The notes below the pieces were generated by a model. That model did not search any database and was not told the origin of the DNA. It worked only from the letters and a program-made list of their open reading frames with translations. Position numbers and translations under genes: made by a program. Shown here one piece after another: positions 59,835 through 64,000 of a stretch of 64,000 nt of DNA; position 1 is the stretch's first letter, and each line of letters starts with the position of its first letter. Source of the stretch: Xiphias gladius (Eukaryota; Chordata; Actinopteri; Istiophoriformes; Xiphiidae); contig NC_053407.1 of the NCBI RefSeq assembly GCF_016859285.1, forward strand, positions 25,353,857 through 25,417,856, written 5' to 3'.

Positions 59835-60160
59835 CGCACACCTCGCTAGCAAAAAGCCTCCTTCACTTTCTGCCAAACAAAACAAAATAAGAAAAAAAAA
59901 ATCGCTAACTGTGTCCGTGGCAGCCCACCCTTCTTCAGCTCTCTCGGGCGAAGTGACAGTCAAGACTGGTGCAGGCTCCTAGGACAGGGCCAAAGCGTAA
60001 GACTGGTCGGTAAGAGAAAGAGAAAGAAACGGAGGCGGCGGAGACGTTCACGCAGCGGGAGAAAGAAACGGAGGCGGCGGAGACGTTCACGCAGCGGGAC
60101 CGCTCCTAACCACAGTGTGGCAGCCTCCCATAGGTCCTTCCAGCGCGTCGCTCTGCCCCG
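59835..60160 (-). promoter_or_regulatory. pdia3 5' UTR and promoter-proximal region
   Basis: This GC-rich segment upstream of the pdia3 ATG contains a perfect 39-bp tandem duplication and a CCAAT box further out (AGCCAATGAG near 60165). I looked for the ER stress element CCAAT-N9-CCACG and did not find an intact copy. Confidence 0.5.
60021..60098. repeat. Perfect 39-bp tandem duplication in the pdia3 5' flank
   Basis: Units 60021-60059 and 60060-60098 are identical (AGAAAGAAACGGAGGCGGCG through CACGCAGCGGG). They lie roughly 190-265 bp upstream of the start codon. Confidence 0.95.
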
Positions 60161-60167
60161 GTAAGCC

Positions 60168-60766
60168 AATGAGAAGCAGGCAGACGAGACCTCGTCGTCT
60201 CAGAGCCAATCTCGACTCGACAAAATCAGAACGCCTCTATCTCACAAGCCCAAGTGATTATGCTAATGCTTTACTGCTTGATATCATGGCTTTTTGAGTA
60301 TCTGCAAACAATTTAGACGTGTCGATTGCAATTATTTATTATTTCACTCACGCACAAGTGACAAGCATACGCATTTACAAGACACCAAAAGAACCGTTGC
60401 AGCCCCCGAAACGTGTCACACAGGAGCAGAACTTCTCACATTTAACATTAAAGTAGAGCAGTGGCGCAATGAAGCAGCAGACGAGACCTCGTCGTCTCAG
60501 AGCCAATCTCGACTCGACAAAATCAGAAACTCCTCTATCTATCCAACAAGCCAGATTATGCTAATGCTTTGCTGCTTCATGGCTTGGCTTTTTCTGCAAA
60601 CAAAAAACAATTTAGATGTCGATTATTTATTATATATTTATTATTCACTCACGCACACAATACGCATTTACATTACAGAACAAAAAAAGACCCAGCCCAG
60701 CCCCGAAACGTGTCACACACACAGCAGAACTCTCATTTTAACATTAAAGTAGAGCAGTGGCGCAAT
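60168..60766. repeat. Tandem direct duplication, two units of about 297 bp
   Basis: Unit 1 (about 60168-60470) and unit 2 (about 60470-60766) share CGAGACCTCGTCGTCTCAGA, GCCAATCTCGACTCGACAAA, GATTATGCTAATGCTTT, CCCCGAAACGTGTCACAC and AAAGTAGAGCAGTGGCGCAA in order. The offset is 296-297 bp. Small indels show it is not recent. Confidence 0.88.
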
Positions 60767-60925
60767 ACACTAACTCTCAGTTTATTATGTACACCTGGCT
60801 AAAACGAATGCACTCTTAACACAACAGTGCTGCAATAAACCCTGCCTTCAGAAAGGTTTCAGTGTTCGGTTTCTGCTTAAAGTATGTTAAAAGAGGTGCT
60901 GAGTGAACTGTTTCGGAGGATTCAA
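60767..60925. mobile_element. Half copy (one arm) of the fold-back element
   Basis: CACTAACTCTCAGTTTATTA followed by TGTACACCTGGCTAAAACG aligns with the left arm of the intact element at 61128. It continues to about 60925 and then changes to unrelated sequence. It abuts the second duplication unit exactly. Confidence 0.7.
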
Positions 60926-61127
60926 GATTCAAAGACTTTATTGTTAAGTTGTCAGTGCAATTAAAGTCTTAGTTTGCTGTCTCTCTTTTCTGGTGCCATC
61001 CGTTGTTGTATCCACCTGAAATATAGGAGAAACTAAGAAGTTCAAAAGACTAAAAAACGTATAAAAAAAAAAAAGATGTGATTTTACCTGAAGCAAAAAT
61101 GTACAGACTGACAAAAATATGTTAACA

Positions 61128-61583
61128 CACTCAGTTGTCAGTTTATTAGGTACACCTGGCTAAATCTAATGCTGTCTAAAGCAACGGTCCTGTTATTAAT
61201 CCTCCCTTCATGAAGGTTATAATGTTCAGTTTTTGTTGAAACTCTTTTACAGGGGTGGTGATTCAACTGCATGATCATTTTTGGATACTGCTAATGAATT
61301 GTACTGCGTTACGTTGACAGGTGTTCCTGTTACTTTGTCCCCCTCATCACAATCAGTGAGGGTTGGCTAAACAACAGACTCACCTGTTTAGTGTATAATG
61401 CACTGCAGCTCAACAGCAGCACAACGTGCAGCCTCCAACATGGTCATACGTTTGAATCACCACCTCTTTGAAAGAGTTTCAACGAAAACTTATATCCTTC
61501 ATGAAGGGAGAATTTATTGAAGGACTATTGTATTAGATTGCATTAGTTTTAGCTGGGTGTACCTAATAAACTGATAACTGAGT
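61128..61583. mobile_element. Fold-back DNA element with about 150-bp inverted arms
   Basis: The left arm 61128-61284 begins CACTCAGTTGTCAGTTTATT then AGGTACACC. The reverse complement of the right arm 61435-61583 begins ACTCAGTTATCAGTTTATTA then GGTACACC. The arms stay similar across their length (CTCCCTTCATGAAGG, GTTGAAACTCTTT and GGTGGTGATTCAA in both). The 150-bp centre has no coding capacity. Confidence 0.85.
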
Positions 61584-61584
61584 C

Positions 61585-62150
61585 CAACTAAGTACATTTA
61601 CTTAAGTACAGTTTTGAGGTACCTGTACTTTACTTGAGTATTTTCAAGTTATGAAACTTTATACTTCTACTCCACACCATTTCAGAGGTAAATATTGTAC
61701 TTTTTACTTAACTAAATTTATTTGACATGTATAGTTACTAGTTACTTTCATTTTACATACAAAAATTAACTTCTAAAACACGATGCATTATTATGGATTA
61801 AATGCCACGTGCACCCACACAGGTGTTTTCAGTTATGTGGCTGATTAGACCTATTCAGGTTAGAGTTGTGCAAAGCTATGTGGGATTTACATGAGGTGAC
61901 CATGTACTGAGAAGAAGGAAAAGTTGCAACTTGCCAAGAAAACTAAATTCTGCACAAAATATTTAAAAAATATCACTTTACACTTAACACTTATCACTAT
62001 ATACTTTTGGGACCTAGGAGGTTCCATAATTTAACACTTTGACATGGGCTATTTTGCATAATGAGTTCTTTTACTTTGGTACTTTGGTACTTTGACTCGA
62101 GTAGAATTTTGAATACACTTTTACTTGTAACAGTCATCAGAAAAGTGCAG
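61585..62150. mobile_element. Interspersed AAGTAC-rich element, reverse copy
   Basis: AAGTACATTTACTTAAGTAC, GAGGTACCTGTACTTTACTT, CTTCTACTCCACACCATTTC and CTTTTACTTGTAACAG are landmarks of a common fish repeat, by recall. The same landmarks recur inverted at 62950-63694. No coding sequence is present. Confidence 0.6.
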
Positions 62151-62372
62151 CAATAAAATAAATAATTAAATACAAAAAAATACACAAGTACAAAGGTCGA
62201 TACAACTTCACTGTTGTCATTGTCACTAGCCACCAAAACCATCTAGTTCATGTTAACCACATCATGGATGACACGATAAAGTCCTAAACCTGTTTCCATT
62301 GTGGTCCTTGATATAAGGAAAGTAAAGACGCAGGATTCGAGGTAACATTATACAACCAGCAAACCAACACTA

Positions 62373-62927
62373 TAAATACTACATTACTGTGCACAAGTTT
62401 TAGGCACTTGTGAAAAAATGCTGTAAAGTGAGGAACCTTTCAGAAATAATGCCACGATTGGTTTTTATTTATCAATTACCATCATACAAAGTGAAGTAAA
62501 CAGAAAAATCCTAAGTCAAATCAATATTTGCTGTGACCCCCCTTTGCATTTAAAACAGCGCCAGTTCTCCTCCGTACACATGAGCACAGTTTTTCAGGGT
62601 ACTTGGCAGGTAGGTTGTTTCAGGCATCTCAGAGAACACAGTTCTTCTGTGGATTCAGTCTGTCTCAGTGTCTCCTATCTCCTTATGTAATCCCAGGCTG
62701 ACTCCGTGACGCTGAGATCAGAGGCCAGACCACCTGTTGCAGGACTCCTTGTTCTTCTTGTCTCTGAAGATAGTTCTTTTTGACTTTGGCTGTTTGCTTG
62801 GGGTCGTTGTCATTGTTGCAGAATGAGATTGGGATCAGACCTATATCAGACCCTGATAGTCTTGTGCGGTGGATAAGAATCTAAACATCTAAAAAAGCCT
62901 AAAAAGTTTGCACAGTGCTGTATATCA
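62373..62927. mobile_element. Decayed Tc1-like element with terminal inverted repeats
   Basis: The left end ACTGTGCACAAGTTTTAGGC pairs with the reverse complement of the right end, CACTGTGCAAACTTTTTAGG. Inside, GACTCCTTGTTCTTCTTGTC, GACTTTGGCTGTTTGCTTGG and GGTCGTTGTC match, on the minus strand, the region coding the transposase C-terminal half in a common fish Tc1 family, by recall. Large deletions and stops leave no usable frame. Confidence 0.7.
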
Positions 62928-62949
62928 TAATTAATAAAATCACTCCAAG

Positions 62950-63694
62950 TCCAGCGGTGGAAGAGGAATTAAGATCTTTACTACTAACAGCACACTGTAT
63001 AAATACTCCGTTTCGTAAAAGTATGAAAGGAAAATAATCAGGAAAGTTTTCTTAAAGTATAAAAAGTAAAAGTAATCAATGCTGGAAAATGGGCCCTGTG
63101 ACTGTTTTACTATTATTTATCATCATTATCTTTACATTTTTATCAGTCACGCAATAATATGTAAGCAACAATTTAACTGTAGTAGTTGGTTGAGTTGTAG
63201 TAACTATTGTGTCTACTTTGTACAGGACTGCAACAATAATGTTTTTCTTTTATTTTCTCGGTTAATTGCATTATTAATTAATTTATTTACTTTTAAAAGC
63301 GGCAGATCCTCACATTTTGAGAAGGTGGAACCATTAAATCATTGGCATGTTCTTAGGAAAATGATGACATTGTCATCTTAACAATCAGCTAATCATTTTG
63401 GCTGCGATTGTACGCCATGTTGGGTCCTTTAATCTATGACAACACATCATATTCTAGAGGCTTTTCAGACGTTTTGTGTGCAAAAATCTCAAATTGTTAA
63501 ATAACTAGTACCTAAAGCTTTCAAATGAATGTAGCGGAGTATAAAGTACTATATTCCCCCTGTGAAATGCAGTGAAGTGGAGCTATTATGTGGCAAGAAA
63601 AGAAATACTTAAGTACAGTACAAGTACCTCAAATTTGTACTGAAGCACAGCACTTGAGTAGATGTACTTACACCACTTGCATTACACCACTGTC
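62950..63694. mobile_element. AAGTAC-rich element, forward copy, split by a nested insertion
   Basis: The left part (62950-63225) runs from AGCGGTGGAAGAGGAATTAA to GTGTCTACTTTGTAC. The right part (about 63415-63694) resumes at TCCTTTAATCTATGACAAC and ends TTACACCACTGTCC. The gap holds a GCTGCAAC-type element. Confidence 0.6.
63226..63412. mobile_element. GCTGCAAC-type non-autonomous element, copy 7 (nested)
   Basis: It opens AGGACTGCAACAATAATG, contains GATCCTCACATTTTGAGAAG and closes AATCATTTTGGCTGCGATTG. It is inserted in the AAGTAC-rich element. Confidence 0.6.
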
Positions 63695-63837
63695 CAAGTC
63701 AAATGTCAAGAAAACAAATTATAAACAGCCACATACGTATTATTACTTACCTTTTTTTTTTTAACATGCAAAGGTAATTTATTCCAATTCCCCGCACAAA
63801 GGAACCTCAAGGAACAAGTACCCATGTTGGTATTACG

Positions 63838-64000
63838 GCTGCTACTAATGTTCATTTTCATAATTGATCAGTCTGCTGATCATTTCCTGGGCGAATAAGT
63901 TAACCGACTGGTCTGAAAAAATCAGAAAACCTTGAAGAATACCCACCGCAGTTTCCCAGAGCCTGAGGCAACGTCATCATATGTCTTGTTTTGTTCAACC
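63838..64000. mobile_element. GCTGCAAC-type non-autonomous element, copy 8 (cut by window edge)
   Basis: GGCTGCTACTAATGTTCATT opens the copy. TTTCCCAGAGCCTGAGGCAA and ATATGTCTTGTTTTGTTCAA follow in the family order, and the window then ends. Confidence 0.65.

Noticed and set aside
59835-60200. ER stress response element in the pdia3 promoter
   Set aside because: CCAAT boxes are present, but none has CCACG at the required nine-base spacing.

Overview
The window looks like nuclear DNA of a ray-finned fish, most likely a percomorph teleost. It holds five vertebrate genes with phase-compatible GT-AG exons, compact introns, abundant CA microsatellites, and many decayed DNA transposons of types common in fish genomes. 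Nothing bacterial, organellar or viral is evident.

Layout from left to right. (1) mfge8, minus strand: the first three coding exons (2719-12589) encode a signal peptide and two EGF domains, the second carrying an RGD; the discoidin exons lie beyond the left edge. (2) A gene-free interval (about 12.85-19.2 kb) with two copies of a minisatellite-bearing repeat. (3) abhd2, plus strand: nine coding exons (20191-29556) giving a complete 438-residue alpha/beta hydrolase. (4) rlbp1, minus strand: seven coding exons (33197-38685) plus a non-coding first exon ending at 40206, giving a complete 307-residue CRALBP. (5) A repeat-rich interval (about 40.4-45.2 kb) with Tc1-like relics. (6) aen, minus strand: three coding exons (45188-49173) plus a non-coding first exon ending at 50256, giving a complete 351-residue DEDDh exonuclease. 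(7) pdia3, minus strand: thirteen coding exons (52080-59834) giving a complete 496-residue ERp57 protein disulfide isomerase. (8) A right flank (60-64 kb) with a tandem duplication, a fold-back element, nested insertions and a Tc1-like relic.

mfge8 and abhd2 are divergent, abhd2 and rlbp1 converge, and rlbp1, aen and pdia3 are co-directional. From general knowledge, mfge8, abhd2, rlbp1 and aen belong to the block seen on human 15q26, while PDIA3 lies elsewhere on human chromosome 15. The genes do not form one pathway: they serve phagocytic bridging, lipid hydrolysis, the retinal visual cycle, p53-linked nuclease activity and ER glycoprotein folding.

No clearly new gene system was found. The most useful observations are a near-consensus p53 element beside aen exon 1, upstream ORFs at aen and abhd2, a CRX-type site upstream of rlbp1, an unusual KIEL C terminus on pdia3, a perfect 19-bp intronic hairpin in abhd2, and several repeat structures. 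All repeat names come from recognition of sequence style, not from a database search.
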